A stretch of 64,000 nt of DNA from Mangifera indica. Taxonomy: Eukaryota > Streptophyta > Magnoliopsida > Sapindales > Anacardiaceae. A model generated the notes under the pieces. The model was not told the origin of the DNA. It did not search any database and worked only from the letters and a program-made list of their open reading frames with translations. The stretch spans positions 10,806,251-10,870,250 of the forward strand of contig NC_058151.1 in NCBI RefSeq assembly GCF_011075055.1. Direction: 5' to 3'. Position 1 is the first letter of the stretch, and every line of letters begins with the position of its first letter. The translations under genes were made by a program, and so were the position numbers. Shown in pieces: positions 1-11,199 of the stretch.

Positions 1-819
1 CCTCATAAATCAAGAAAGTTTCCTTATATGTTATCTTTTGCAATTTGAATTGAGTTTGGTAACCATCCAAAACCTTCCACCTCCAACAAATTTTGCTGTT
101 ATCTTTGCCATCTTTCTTCATCTTAAGCAAGTCACATAAGACATTCAAAGAAATGTTTGAATTTGTAAATGACATGGATCTGTCTGTTATTTAGTCAAAG
201 GGAAGCAAAGGGTCGTCAAATTTTGCTAACGATTTGTAATATCGAAATGTAAATAAAGATGAAACACAGCATTTGAGTTTGAATTTTGGTGGACAACTCA
301 AATCTTTTTGCACTTATACAGATAGTGCTTATCTCCTTAGTATGACAAATTGAAATGGAGGAATCTGAATCAATTTCTAATAGTAAAAGGCAGTCATAAT
401 TTAAGCTGGATTTTGAGAACAAATTTTAAAAATTCTCAAATTGGTATCCAAAATGTTTATAGGATGAATAAAACTATGTGTATAAATATATAAACTAAAA
501 TGATAATATATGATTATTCATTTATTATTTTATTTTAAAATTATTTAATTATATATTATTAAATCAAATTATATAAATAAGTTAATAAAATTTGTTATGG
601 GGTATAATTAGCCAAATGTTAAAATTCTTGAAGGGGAGGGAAGGAGTCCTGAAATCAAAAAGTGGGCCTCTGTAATCTTAGACGCTAGCATAAAATAAAA
701 TCATAAAATTATTAATGATTATCTCATTAAGCAAATAGGAGGGGAAGCATCTTTCTACCAAGGAAATATTAAGATTTGACCAAACTTGCGTCAGTAATAA
801 TAATATCACCCAAAATTCT
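1..819. other. gene-free AT-rich flank
   Basis: No coding exon, RNA gene or clear repeat boundary was recognised here. Open frames are short and show no known motif. The right edge is set by the start of the 5' LTR of the nested copia element. Confidence 0.4.
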
Positions 820-876
820 TGTTAGACTCTTTCATATATTTGGTGCTTTCCAAATATATTAAAACAATAAATATTT

Positions 877-1632
877 GGGAAAGAGACTATTTTCCACGTA
901 AATTTTAGTCTAATTTTAAAATTATATTTATAATAGATAAAAAATTTAAATATTTATTTATAGATTAACTATCATTTAAATTTTTAGTTAAAAATAGGAT
1001 AAAATCGTTATTTTATCTATAAACCTTAAAACTTTGAAATTTATATTATTTTTTCTTAAAATTTTAAAAACTAACACTTCAACCAATTTTTAAAGTTTAA
1101 AAAGTTTATATATCACTCTTAGAATTTGTTTCCTTCTTTGACTACTATCATTCCAACTAACAACTAACACTTTTCACCAATCTTCTAGATTGGCCTACAA
1201 AGGACGATAAAGGACAGTCGTCCAAACGCGATGACGAAGTATTGTCCTTCATTAAGTCTTTTCGATCTGGATGATGCTTCGTCATCCAGATTTAGACTAC
1301 CAAAGGTCGTCCTTTATCAGAGAAAACCTTCGCTTCTTCTTGATCGCCAACTAGTTTCCTAAGCCATCGGAGATGAAACCTAAAAAGTGGGAAAAGTGAA
1401 TTTTTCAAAGTTTAATCATAAGGGGTAAATGTGAGTTTTCTAAATTAAAGGAGGGAAATGATATAAATTTTTTAGATTTTAGGGTTTATAGATAAAATAA
1501 TGATTTTATCCCTACTTTTAACTGAAAATTTGGATGATCATTAGCTCATGGATAAGTGTTTGAGTTTTTCATCTGTTGTGAGTATAATTTTGAATTTGAA
1601 CTAAAACTTGAGTGGGAAATTGTCCTTTTCTC
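877..1632. mobile_element. foldback Mutator-like (MULE-type) non-autonomous element, subfamily B
   Basis: The element is bounded by a perfect 9-bp direct repeat TAAATATTT at 868-876 and 1633-1641. Its ends are inverted copies of each other (GGGAAAGAGACTATTTTCC at the left; GGGAAATTGTCC then TTTTCTC at the right), and the inverted similarity continues inward to a centre near 1260. A 9-bp duplication with long terminal inverted repeats is the hallmark of Mutator-like elements. It carries no transposase. Confidence 0.75.
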
Positions 1633-1698
1633 TAAATATTTGGGTAACTCATTAATTATTTGGTAGTGGATTAAAGACTTAGGTTAGATGACAATGTG

Positions 1699-2254
1699 CT
1701 TTTTTTTTTGAATAAATGTGTATATTGAAAAAAAATAAGGTTCGATAGAGAGGGTTCAAAATAACTTAAGTTTGTCTTATCTTAAATAAAGAGGCGTTGT
1801 CAAACAAGCAAAAATCTAAAAGACCTACATCAAAGAGCATAACAAGAACAACAAAGAAAAAGACTTATTATCCTATTATGAAGATAGGCTCTAAGAGAGG
1901 AGGAATAATTGAAATTATAATTCTTATCTTTATAATCAAAGGAGTAGGATCGATATGGAAGAAAAAATTATATAAAAAGATATTTAAGAAATTGCATAAA
2001 AATATGTCAAGAGCATCAAATTTCTGATTATCTAAGGTGTTTGAATCAATACGGAGCTTCCTTGAAGAGACTCCATAGCCACGAGAGAAAGAGCAAAAGT
2101 GGGATGAGACGTACACCTCCAGATTTCCAGAGAAGGAGATGGCTGTGGCACCAGAAATGAACATGTGAACAGGAACAAATCTATGGAGGGACATCAAGGA
2201 GGGGAGATGCATTATGCAGACAAGACCAAGTGAACAGGAACAAGTCTATGGAGG
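1699..2254 (-). mobile_element. LINE-like truncated retroposon inserted in the LTR
   Basis: The insertion is flanked by near-identical 9-bp repeats GACAATGTG (1690-1698) and GACAATATG (2255-2263). It starts with a run of ten T, which reads as a poly-A tail on the minus strand. This combination fits a 5'-truncated non-LTR retroposon. It contains a 114-residue open frame on the minus strand (1868-2212) with no recognised domain. A motif of about 30 bp beginning GTGAACAGGAACAA occurs twice, at 2165 and 2230. Confidence 0.5.
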
Positions 2255-2977
2255 GACAATATGTATTTATTACTAGGACGACTAGGCATCATATTTATTG
2301 TCTTGGACAGTAGACGGATGTCTACATAAAAGTCTCATTCCTTTGTGTTTTGATATACCCACTGTTCACTTATTATTGAAATTTTCCTCCGTTTCTTATG
2401 CCTAATGTTTCTTAATTTATATTTCAATGTTTAGTTGATTTTCACGACAATTTATCAACACAGTCTGTTTAAATATATCTTAATACTACTGATATTTTAA
2501 TTATATTATTATTTTATTTGTGTAATATAAATATAGATATTTTAATTATGATATTATCCTGTTTACAAATTACAAACAATGAATGTTTAAATTATTATTA
2601 TTATTATTCCATTTAATTTTTTCACTATATATATATATATATATTTGAATAAAAAAATTGTAGTTATTAATATTTATGTTATTTTTATAATTATTTTACA
2701 TATGTAAATACACATTATAATTGTATTTCACTTGTAATCTGAAATTTGAAAAATCATGAAAAATATAGATCCGAAATCCTAAATATAATCAAAACTAAGA
2801 TTTTAAATATTATAACTTAAAACTTAATCATCTGAATATTTACAAAACTTGAAGCTTTTTGAATATGAGATAAATATGAAACTAAAGTTCTAACACAACA
2901 ATTTTTATTTTTAAATAATACATTCCTCATCCTAGTATTAATTTTGTTATTTTCATCGACATATAGTTTGTAAAAAT

Positions 2978-3910
2978 GTTGAATCTCGTAAAGTTTCAAT
3001 CTATTGCTCTAAGGTTGGATGAAAAAAAGTATATTGAATGGGTTATTGACACGGTTCTTCATTTATAATCAATAAACCTTGGAGAAGTAATTAAAGAAGG
3101 AAATGAAGCATCCGCACAAGATAGATCCAAGGGCACTATTTTCCTTTGGCATCACATCCATGAAGGATTGTGAGTCGAATATATGGATATAATAGATCAA
3201 CTAAAATTATGGAAAAGTTTGAAAGATAGATTTGAACATAAAAAATCAAATGTGCTCTCAATGACACAATACAAAAGATTATAAATTTGTAAGTAAATAC
3301 AACTCTGTCTTGTTTAAAATAGTTTTTCAAATCAGATTATGTGGAGAAAATTTTTAAAGAAAATATATTAGAAAAGATATTTTCCACATTTCACCCATCA
3401 AATATGCTCTTATAACAACAATATTTGGAAAGGAATTTAAAAAAACTATTCTGAATTAATATCGTGTTTGCTTGTGGCTGAACAAAATAATAAATTTTTA
3501 GTGAAAAATCATCAAAACTATCCTACTAGCACTACACCATTCCCTAAAGTAAACACAACTACCACTATTAGTTCTCGTGGGTGTGGACAAGGTTGTGGGC
3601 AAACTAATTTTCGACCCAGAGTTGGTCATAGTAAGAAATCTCACAAAAAAAAAAAAAAGGATCAGGGATGAACCAAAATAGGAAAGAAAGAGAGAAATAT
3701 AAAGCAAACCACAAAATAATGAAAATAAGTGTCACAGATGTGTTTCTAAAGGCTATTGGTCACTTACCTATTGTACATCCAGACATTTGGTGGGTCTATA
3801 TCAAACATTTGTGCAAAAATAATAAAAAGAAGATAGAATCAAATTTTATTGATAATTTAGATTCTATCAATCTAGCGAATCTTAATGTTACAAACTTTTT
3901 TCTAGAGTAA
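2978..3910 (+). pseudogene. copia gag remnant
   Basis: In shifted frames this reads as a copia Gag. The segment around 3080-3480 resembles the UBN2-type Gag core: a KEGNEAS motif, then LWKSLKDRFEHK, then LRCGEN-like and LVAEQNN motifs. A C-terminal zinc knuckle follows at about 3717-3790, read as CHRCVSKGYWSLTYC. The histidine of the usual CX2CX4HX4C knuckle is replaced by tyrosine, so the zinc site is broken. Several stops and frameshifts separate the pieces, so no functional Gag can be made. A foldback element interrupts the element just downstream, at 4083. Confidence 0.65.
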
Positions 3911-4082
3911 TAATATAAGACACTTGATAGTAACATGAACGCCCAAGATTCTCAAGATTAAAAGTCCATCTCAATTTTTTGTTTTGAAGTTAATGAGTCA
4001 TGTACATTATTTTGTGTGCATATTACCATGTACTCCTTCTTTTAATTCTTTTGCATACGTAATAATTAATGTAATTTTTAAA

Positions 4083-4829
4083 GGTCAAAGGACTATTTCC
4101 CACCCAAAGTATGCTGCTTTCTCAAGTTTCCCTCTGTTAACTTTGAAAATCTCATCTATCCACTCATGGGCAATTAAAATTAACAATTTCAAAGGCAAAA
4201 TCGTCATTTTATCTGTAATATTAAAAATAAGCTTAAATTTGATTTTATTTTTCTCCTCTAAACCTTAAAAACTAAAAATTTCTTCCAACCTAAGTTTTCA
4301 AAAATAACATTTTTGCCCTAGGATTTCCAAGTTTTCAGATTCAATTTTTCGATGATGTTTCTTCTACTCCGGTGACCTCCAGGCAACCCCTCCTTCTCTC
4401 TGATGTGGCCTCCTTCCTACAGTTCTCCTTGGAGTCATAGTCAACAAAGATGACTTATCTTCATCAAGACAAAGACGAACCGTTTTCATCGACAAAGATG
4501 AGTCATCTTTGTTAATGACGATGTCGAGGAGGATCATGGGAAGGAGGTCGCACCAAAGAGAAAGAGACGTTCCTTGGTGGTCATTAGAGAGGAAGAAACA
4601 TCATCAAAAAATTGAATATGAAAACTTGGAAACCCTAGGGGGAAAATGTTGTTTTTGAAAACTTGGGTTAGGGGAAAATTATTAATTTTTAGAGTTTAGG
4701 GGGGAAATGATATAACTAACAGACTCAGTTAATTTTAACTACTCATGGGTGGGTAAATGAGATTTTCAAAATTAACAGAGGAAAACTTAAGAAAGCAACA
4801 TATTTTGGGTGGGAAATAGTCCTTTGGCT
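4083..4829. mobile_element. foldback Mutator-like element, subfamily A
   Basis: A perfect 9-bp target duplication ATTTTTAAA flanks it (4074-4082 and 4830-4838). The left end GGTCAAAGGACTATTTCCC is the inverse of the right end, which reads GGGAAATAGTCCTTTGG, and the inverted similarity extends through most of its 747 bp. Nothing in it looks like transposase. The sense-looking open frame at 3984-4268 runs across its left border and is not a gene. Confidence 0.8.
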
Positions 4830-5199
4830 ATTTTTAAATGAAAGGATATGAATTTCAAAATTGAAGTTTGATGCCAAAAGATGATGATGCAAACATGTAT
4901 ATAGTAGATAGTGTAGCAACACACATAATTCTTAAAGAAAATTTTTTTTCTTAACTTTATCATCAATTGAAACTAAAATAAACATTATTTCAGGGTGGGT
5001 CAACAAACCTAATTGAGGGCTCCAAAAGAGCTACAATTCTATTGGAAAATGGGATCAATTTAAGCATTAATAATGCATTACATTCAAATAAGCATAAAAG
5101 AAATATATTTAGTTTCAGAAAGATAAGAAGTAATGGCTATCATATTGAAATCATGAGTGAAAACGATACATAATTCCTTTGTAGAACTTGTAATGCATA

Positions 5200-8100
5200 T
5201 GGTCAAAGGTGTGTATTTGAAAAATTGTCTGTTTTATCACTTAGATTGTATTATGTAACCATATACACAATTAAAATCTATGTAGTATCAAATTGAAAGT
5301 TCTCAGATCCAAAGATTTTTATGTTTTGGTATGATCGTCTAGGTCACTTAAGATATACAATGATGTATAGAATTATTAAAAATTCACATGGCATGCACTA
5401 AATACTCATAAAATTCTATTATCTAGTGAGAAATTATGTATCATCTGCTCAAAAGGAAAATCACTGATAAAACCATCTTCCTCCAAGGTTGGAGTCGAAT
5501 CTCCATTATTCCTACATAGGATTTAAGATGATATATGTGGACTTATTCATCCACCAAGTGAGTTATTTCATTATTTTGTAGTCCTAATTGATATATCTAC
5601 ACGATAGTCCATATTTGTTTATTACCGACTTGGAATGTTGTCTTTACTAAATTATTAACACAAATTATCAAATTGAAGTTGCATTTTTCATATTATCCGA
5701 TCAAGTCAATACGACTAGACAATGTTGGTGAATTTACATCTAAAACATTTGATGATTATTGCATGTTTATAGAGATTGATGTTAAGTATTCAATCCTACA
5801 TGTATATTCTCAAAATGGATTAGTTGAGTCTTTTATCAAACAACTTCAGGTAATTGCATGTACTTTATTACTAAGAACTCAATTACCAACTTTTATGTGG
5901 AGACATGTTATATTTTATGTAACAACGTTAACTTGCTTACGATTTTCTTCATATCATCAATATTCTTTTTTATAATTGGTTCACCAACCTAATATATCAT
6001 ATTTGAGGATATTTGGTTGCTTTATATATGTCCCTATTATGTCTACTCAACACATAAAAATGAGAGTCAAATGTTGTTGGACAATTTATGTTAGATATAA
6101 TTCACCTTTTATTATCAAATATTTTGAACCATTGATAGGAGATTTTTTTACTGCATGTTTTGCAGATTGTTACTTTGATGAGATAACATTCTTACCTTTA
6201 AGGGAAAAGAAAATATCTCTTGAAGTTAGACATGAACTCATTGGCACTTAACTACCATGTCTTATCTAGATCTTCACATCTCCAAAAGTGAAACTAAAAT
6301 ACTATTTACAAATTATTGTCAACCAAGTGTTTGATGCATTTTTGGACATAACAAAAGTGACAAGATCACACATATCAGCTACCAATACACAAACAAGAAT
6401 TAATATGACTACTGAATAGTTCATTTGTGTTGTCACTGATCAATCTATTGTAGGCTAGAAACATGGTAGACCTGTTGGAGCAAAAAATATTATTCTTTGA
6501 AAACAAAAAACAAAGAATTAAACAGATATCAATCATGAAGATCCTAAAATGATTGAAAAATCCACATGTGCTAATATTTTTCTAGAAAGATTATAGTCCT
6601 TGAAGTTACTAGAGCCTTTGAAATGGAACAAACTCTTGAAAATAGAAAAATAAGAATATAGAAACCTTTATAAATTATGCTCATACAAGAAAGACGTAGA
6701 ACCGTAAAACGGTTAATATTGATGATATATTCTCATTTGTAGTAGCTATTAAAATTATGAATGGTAATAATTATGAACTGTGTACTATGGACAAATATAG
6801 ACAAAGGTATGATCAACCTAAACAGGAAGAAGTAATTAAGGTAGAATTAACTTCTCAAACAAAACGTCAAGTGTTTAGGCTTATAATCCAAACAACTAAA
6901 GACATCCAACTTGTTCTATATAAATGAATATTAGTAAGAAAAATAAACGAGAAAAATGAGATTGTAAGATATAAAACAAAACTTGTGGCCCATGGCATTT
7001 CCCAAAGGTTGAGCATATACTTTAATGAAATATACACCTCTATGATGGATATAATCATATTTAGATATTTAATCAACTTAACAATCTCTGAAGGATTAGA
7101 TATGTGTCTAATAGATGTAATTACTACTCACGTATGGATACTTGGATACTCAAATCTATATAAAACTCTTTAAAGGATTTAAATTCCCTTAAGCAAAATG
7201 GGTCAATCCAAGATGCATGTACTTAATCGAGTCACAAAGATCATTGTACAAATTGAAACAATCTGAAAGAATATGATACAATCATCTTAATAAATATTTG
7301 ATAAAAGAGGGTTATATGAATGACTTTATATGTTTATATGTTTTTATAAAAAGGTCAGAATTAAGATTTACCATTGTAGTGATATATGTTGACAAGATTA
7401 ATTTAATTGAGACTTATGAATAACTCATAAAAATTGTTGAATACCTGAAAAGGAAACTTGAGATAAATGATTTAGGGAAAACAAAATATTATCTTGACAT
7501 ACAAATTGAGCACAATTCAAATGAAATATTTATCTATCAATCAACACTTTAATATGAATGAAACTTATCTTTTAAGCACCCTAAAGGTTGTTCGATCTCT
7601 TGACCTAAAAATGACCCATTTTGTCTTAAAGAAGAAGATAAAAAGATATTCAATACCATATCTTAATGTTATTGATGTCTTATTATATTTGGCCTAATAC
7701 ACTAGACTAGATATATTATTTGCAATGAGTTTATTGCCACGATTTAGCTATGCACCAACCTGTCGTCACTAGAATAGATCAAACATATACTTCATTACCT
7801 ATATGAAACTAAAGATTTGAGATTATTTTGTTCTGTTAAATTTTCTAAAAAACATAGTTTGGTTTGATGTAGAAATATTGGTTATCTTTCTAACTATCAT
7901 GAGGTCTGCTCATAGATGAGATATGTTTTTACTTATAATGACACAACAATATTTTAATGTTCCACCAAACAAACCTTGGTTACGATATCTACGAATCATG
8001 CAGAGATTCTAGCTCGCCATGAAGTGAGCCAAAAATGTATATGGTCACGATTTATTATCCATCACATTCTAAATACATGTAGTTTTTCTTTTATGATAGA

Positions 8101-8340
8101 CACTTCTTTTATATTATATAATAATAATGTAGCATGTTTTACCCAAATTAAAGGAGGATATATTAAAAGAAACATAACTAAACATATCTCACCAAAACAC
8201 TTTTACACTCATGAGCTCTAACAAAGACAATAGATTAATATTAAGTAAATACAATCTAATGACGATATTGTAGACTTATTCACCAAAACACTATTAATAT
8301 TAATATTTGAAAAGTTAGTGTATAACATCGATATATAATC
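5200..8340 (+). pseudogene. copia pol remnant (integrase, reverse transcriptase, RNase H)
   Basis: In frame pieces I read a pre-integrase region (about 5320-5470) and an integrase core with IKSIRLDNVGEFTSKTFDDY (about 5703-5760). The integrase C-terminal part follows at 5976-6230 (ISYLRIFGCFIYVP). A reverse transcriptase occupies about 6860-7700 and a copia RNase H about 7700-8280. In the reverse transcriptase the catalytic YVDD box reads IYVDK near 7380-7400, so the second aspartate is lost. With the many stops and frame changes this shows a dead polyprotein. Confidence 0.7.
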
Positions 8341-8635
8341 GTTTAACAAACGACAAAATTAATTTTACTACAAAGAGAGGGAACATTCATTAAGAGAGCA
8401 AATTTTTTAAATATGTCATATATTGGAGAAAATATACTTTGTACTTTTTTTTTCATTAGATTTTATCTCATTAGGTCTTTCTAATAAGGTTTTTAATGAA
8501 ATAGTTTAAACACATCTAATTTTACTTTATAGAATATTAAATAATTATGTTTTTTTGTTTTGATTTTTTATCTTAATAAAATTTTTTAATAAGATTAATA
8601 TAATTATTTATAAATGATAGAAATTCAAGAAAAAA

Positions 8636-10689
8636 TGTTATATATAAGATGCTTTTCGAAGTGTGAGACCGATAAATGTTTGAATGACTCATTAACTACT
8701 TAGAGGCATATTAAAGACTTGGATGAAATATGCACTTATTACTTTGATAGCAGCATTTATTGCATGCCTTGGGAGGCACAATTAGGCAATATATTCATTG
8801 GTGTCGGCAGTGGGCGGATGCACATATAAAGCACCTCATTCCTTTATATTTCAATATGAGATATTGAAATTGTTACTACTATTTTATTTTGTGTATATAA
8901 AAATATTATCTATCCTAAAGTTTTAATAAATATACCACAACAGTAATCAACTTTTTCAAAATACCCTTCTTTAATCTTTCATGCAGATGTTCTCTCTCTT
9001 CTTCTCTGTAATTTTTTTCTCTCTTCTTTCAAAATGATAAATGAATCACTCTTCCAAAAATAAATTATTAATGGAAGAAAACACATGATTAAACAATAAA
9101 ATCTGTGAGAAAACCATTATAAAAGATTCAACTTAGACACAAGGAAGGGAGAGACGAAAAATTTAATTTTATTATGAGTTCATGTTGTTAGATTGTTTAA
9201 TATTATTATTTTATGTTATTTTTATTGTTTAAAGTTGTTATAATATTGTTTAATGTTATAATGATGGTTATAAAATACCAAAATACAAGTTAGAAAAAAT
9301 TTCAGATGAAGAACGGGTTGGCGTTAACGTCAACCCTTAGCGTTAACGCCAACCCCCCGAGTACAGTGAATTTATTTATTTTTTGTTTTTTTAATTGCAT
9401 TCAATTCTTTTTATTTTTTATGCTTCCGTATTCCAATTCGGTGCTCGTATGTGTATTATTTTTCTTGTCATGATAGAGAGTTACATAAAAAATTATAAAA
9501 TTATCAATATCATTTTTTTCTGTTTTTTATTACATTAATTTAAATTTGAATCAAATTTCAAATTAATCCAATCAAATCTAATTAATTTAAATTTGGATTA
9601 AATTAAAATTTAATTTAGAAAAATTATAAAGGGTGGGCATTCATATTTTTTAAACAAAAAAAATTAATTAAAATAAAATAAAAAAGGTTGGCGTCTAAAG
9701 AAAAAAAATTTAATTAAAAAAAAAATGGGTTGGCGTCCTGCCAACCCTTTTTATTTTTTTTAATTAAATTTTTTTTTGTTTAAAAAATATGAACAGTCCA
9801 CTCTTTTTAAATTTTTTAAAATTAAATTTTAATTTAATCTAAATTTAAATTAATTTGATTTTAAATTAATTTAATTTAATTAGATTAATTTGAAATTTGA
9901 TCTAAATTTAAATTAATGCAATAAAAAACAAAAAAAAAATGATACTAATAATTTTATAATTTTTTATGTAACTTTTTATCATGAGAAGAAAAACAATACA
10001 CATACGAGCACCGGATTGGAATACGGAAGTATAAAAAATAAAAAGAATTGAATGCAATAAAAAAACAAAAAATAAATAAATTCATTGTACCCGGGGGGTT
10101 GGCATTAACGCCAACCCGTTCTTCATCTGAAATTTTTTCTAACTTGCATTTTGATATTTTATAACCATCATTATAACATTAAACAATATTATAACAACTT
10201 TAAACAATAGAAACAACATAAAATAATAGTATTAAACAATCTAACAACATGAAATCATAATAAAATTAAATTTTTCGTCTCTCCCTCCCTTGTGTCTAAG
10301 TTGAATCTTTTATAATAGTTTTCTCACAGATTTTATTGTTTAATCATATGTCTTCTTTCATTAATAATTTATTTTTGGAAGAGTGATTCCTTTATCACTT
10401 TGAAAAAAGAGGAAGAAGAGAGAAAAAAGTTGCAGAGAAGAAGAGAGAGAATATCTGCATGAAAGATTAAAGAAAGGTATTTTAGGAAAGTTGATTACTG
10501 TTGTGGTATACTTATTAAAGCTTTAGGATATGTGACATTTTTGTATACACAAAATAAAATAGTGGTAAAAATTTCAATATCCCTTTAGATATACTCATCC
10601 TTCACTTCACTTACTATTGAAAATTTCCTCCGTTTCTTGTACTTATCTTTCTCATTTTATATTTTAACTTCCAGCTAACTTTCACAACA
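8636..10689 (+). repeat. 3' LTR of the nested copia element, split by a 1.7-kb foldback
   Basis: Blocks at 8636-8849 and 10591-10689 match the 5' LTR in order. Examples are the stretch ATTAAAGACTTGG, a stretch around GGGCGGATGCACATATAAAG, and the CTCCGTTTCTTG end block. A purine-rich stretch (CAAGAAAAAA) precedes it, in the place expected for a polypurine tract. Confidence 0.65.
8850..10581. mobile_element. 1.7-kb near-perfect foldback (long inverted repeat) element
   Basis: The two halves are inverted copies of each other over nearly their whole length. The left arm (8860 to about 9735) and the right arm (about 9740-10581) match with few differences, meeting at a short hairpin centre GGGTTGGCGTCCTGCCAACC near 9727-9747. 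The flanks CCTTTATAT (8841-8849) and CCTTTAGAT (10582-10590) look like a 9-bp target duplication with one mismatch, as in Mutator-like elements. The sequence TTTCAATATGAGATATTGAAA at the left end makes the exact left border uncertain by about 10 bp. There is no open frame of note. The arms contain small palindromes built on GGTTGGCGTTAACG. Confidence 0.8.
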
Positions 10690-10739
10690 GAATCCTAATT
10701 ATAATGAAACTTTAAAAGAAAAATTAAATTACATATACA

Positions 10740-11190
10740 CCAACCTTCAGCCCAGAAATGGTTCACACGGATGCAGAGCTTCTTCCAAAATAAACTTCCC
10801 AACTCAGGCAGCCCACACAACAAGAGTTACGAATGTAACACAACAGAAATGAATGTAACAGTTAATGTCCACCACCCTACAACTATTCGAGAGGCTGCCT
10901 CTCCCAATTTCCTTTCTCCCCTTCCTTAATTGCCTTCCCCCTCTTGTCTCCCCTCTCCAGGTCTATAAGCTGCTGTCCCTTTTCTGATACTTGCTTTGCT
11001 CTGCCACTCGTGTTGCCAACTCATCTTCTGCAGTCATGATGGTCCCCGGGATCTGCTGCATACTTCTAGCCTCTGTTTCCTGCCGAATTTGACTTGTTGC
11101 CATTTCTTTGCCTGCTAGGTTAACAATTCTTTTTTCTGCAGTCATGGAGGACCCAATTTGGTTTATTCACCTAAGAGATATGAAGTGACG
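10740..11190 (-). other. higher-GC fragment, probably retroelement-derived
   Basis: This block is clearly less AT-rich than its surroundings. On the minus strand it gives a 60-residue frame (10963-11145) rich in Ala, Glu and Gln, starting MTAEKRIVNLAGKEMATSQ. Further open stretches follow but are interrupted by stops. The phrase ATGACTGCAGAA occurs twice on the minus strand. I do not recognise a family. The abrupt edges and decay suggest a leftover of a retroelement rather than a host gene. Confidence 0.3.
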
Positions 11191-11199
11191 CTCACTTAG

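Larger units (their letters stand above)
820..2449 (+). repeat. 5' LTR of the nested copia element, split by two insertions
   Basis: It matches the 3' LTR in blocks: the segment before 877, 1642-1698, and 2264-2449. The last block includes the shared stretch ATTGAAATTTTCCTCCGTTTC near 2370-2400. It is split by a foldback DNA element and by a LINE-like insertion, each with its own target duplication. Confidence 0.7.
820..10689 (+). mobile_element. decayed, nested Ty1-copia LTR retrotransposon
   Basis: Long terminal repeats at 820-2449 and 8636-10689 share a common order of sequence, both starting TGTTA and ending near TTTCACRACA. After the nested insertions are removed they shrink to about 300 and 313 bp, which supports the pairing. 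Between them lie gag, integrase, reverse transcriptase and RNase H remnants in the usual copia order on the + strand, full of stops and frameshifts. Four other elements are nested inside: 877-1632, 1699-2254, 4083-4829 and 8850-10581. The PBS after the 5' LTR is not recognisable. The target duplication of the copia element itself is not clear, so the outer ends are good to only a few bases. Confidence 0.8.

Noticed and set aside
1868..2212. 114-residue open frame on the minus strand
   Set aside because: It lies inside the LINE-like insertion, has no recognised domain and ends in a low-complexity Ile/Phe-rich part.
2627..2643. Short (AT)n microsatellite, also at 45598-45616
   Set aside because: Ordinary simple repeats in AT-rich plant DNA.
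9300..9360. CRISPR-like or attachment-site reading of the GGTTGGCGTTAACG palindromes
   Set aside because: The units are not spaced by unique spacers, and the organism is a plant. They are internal palindromes of a foldback element.
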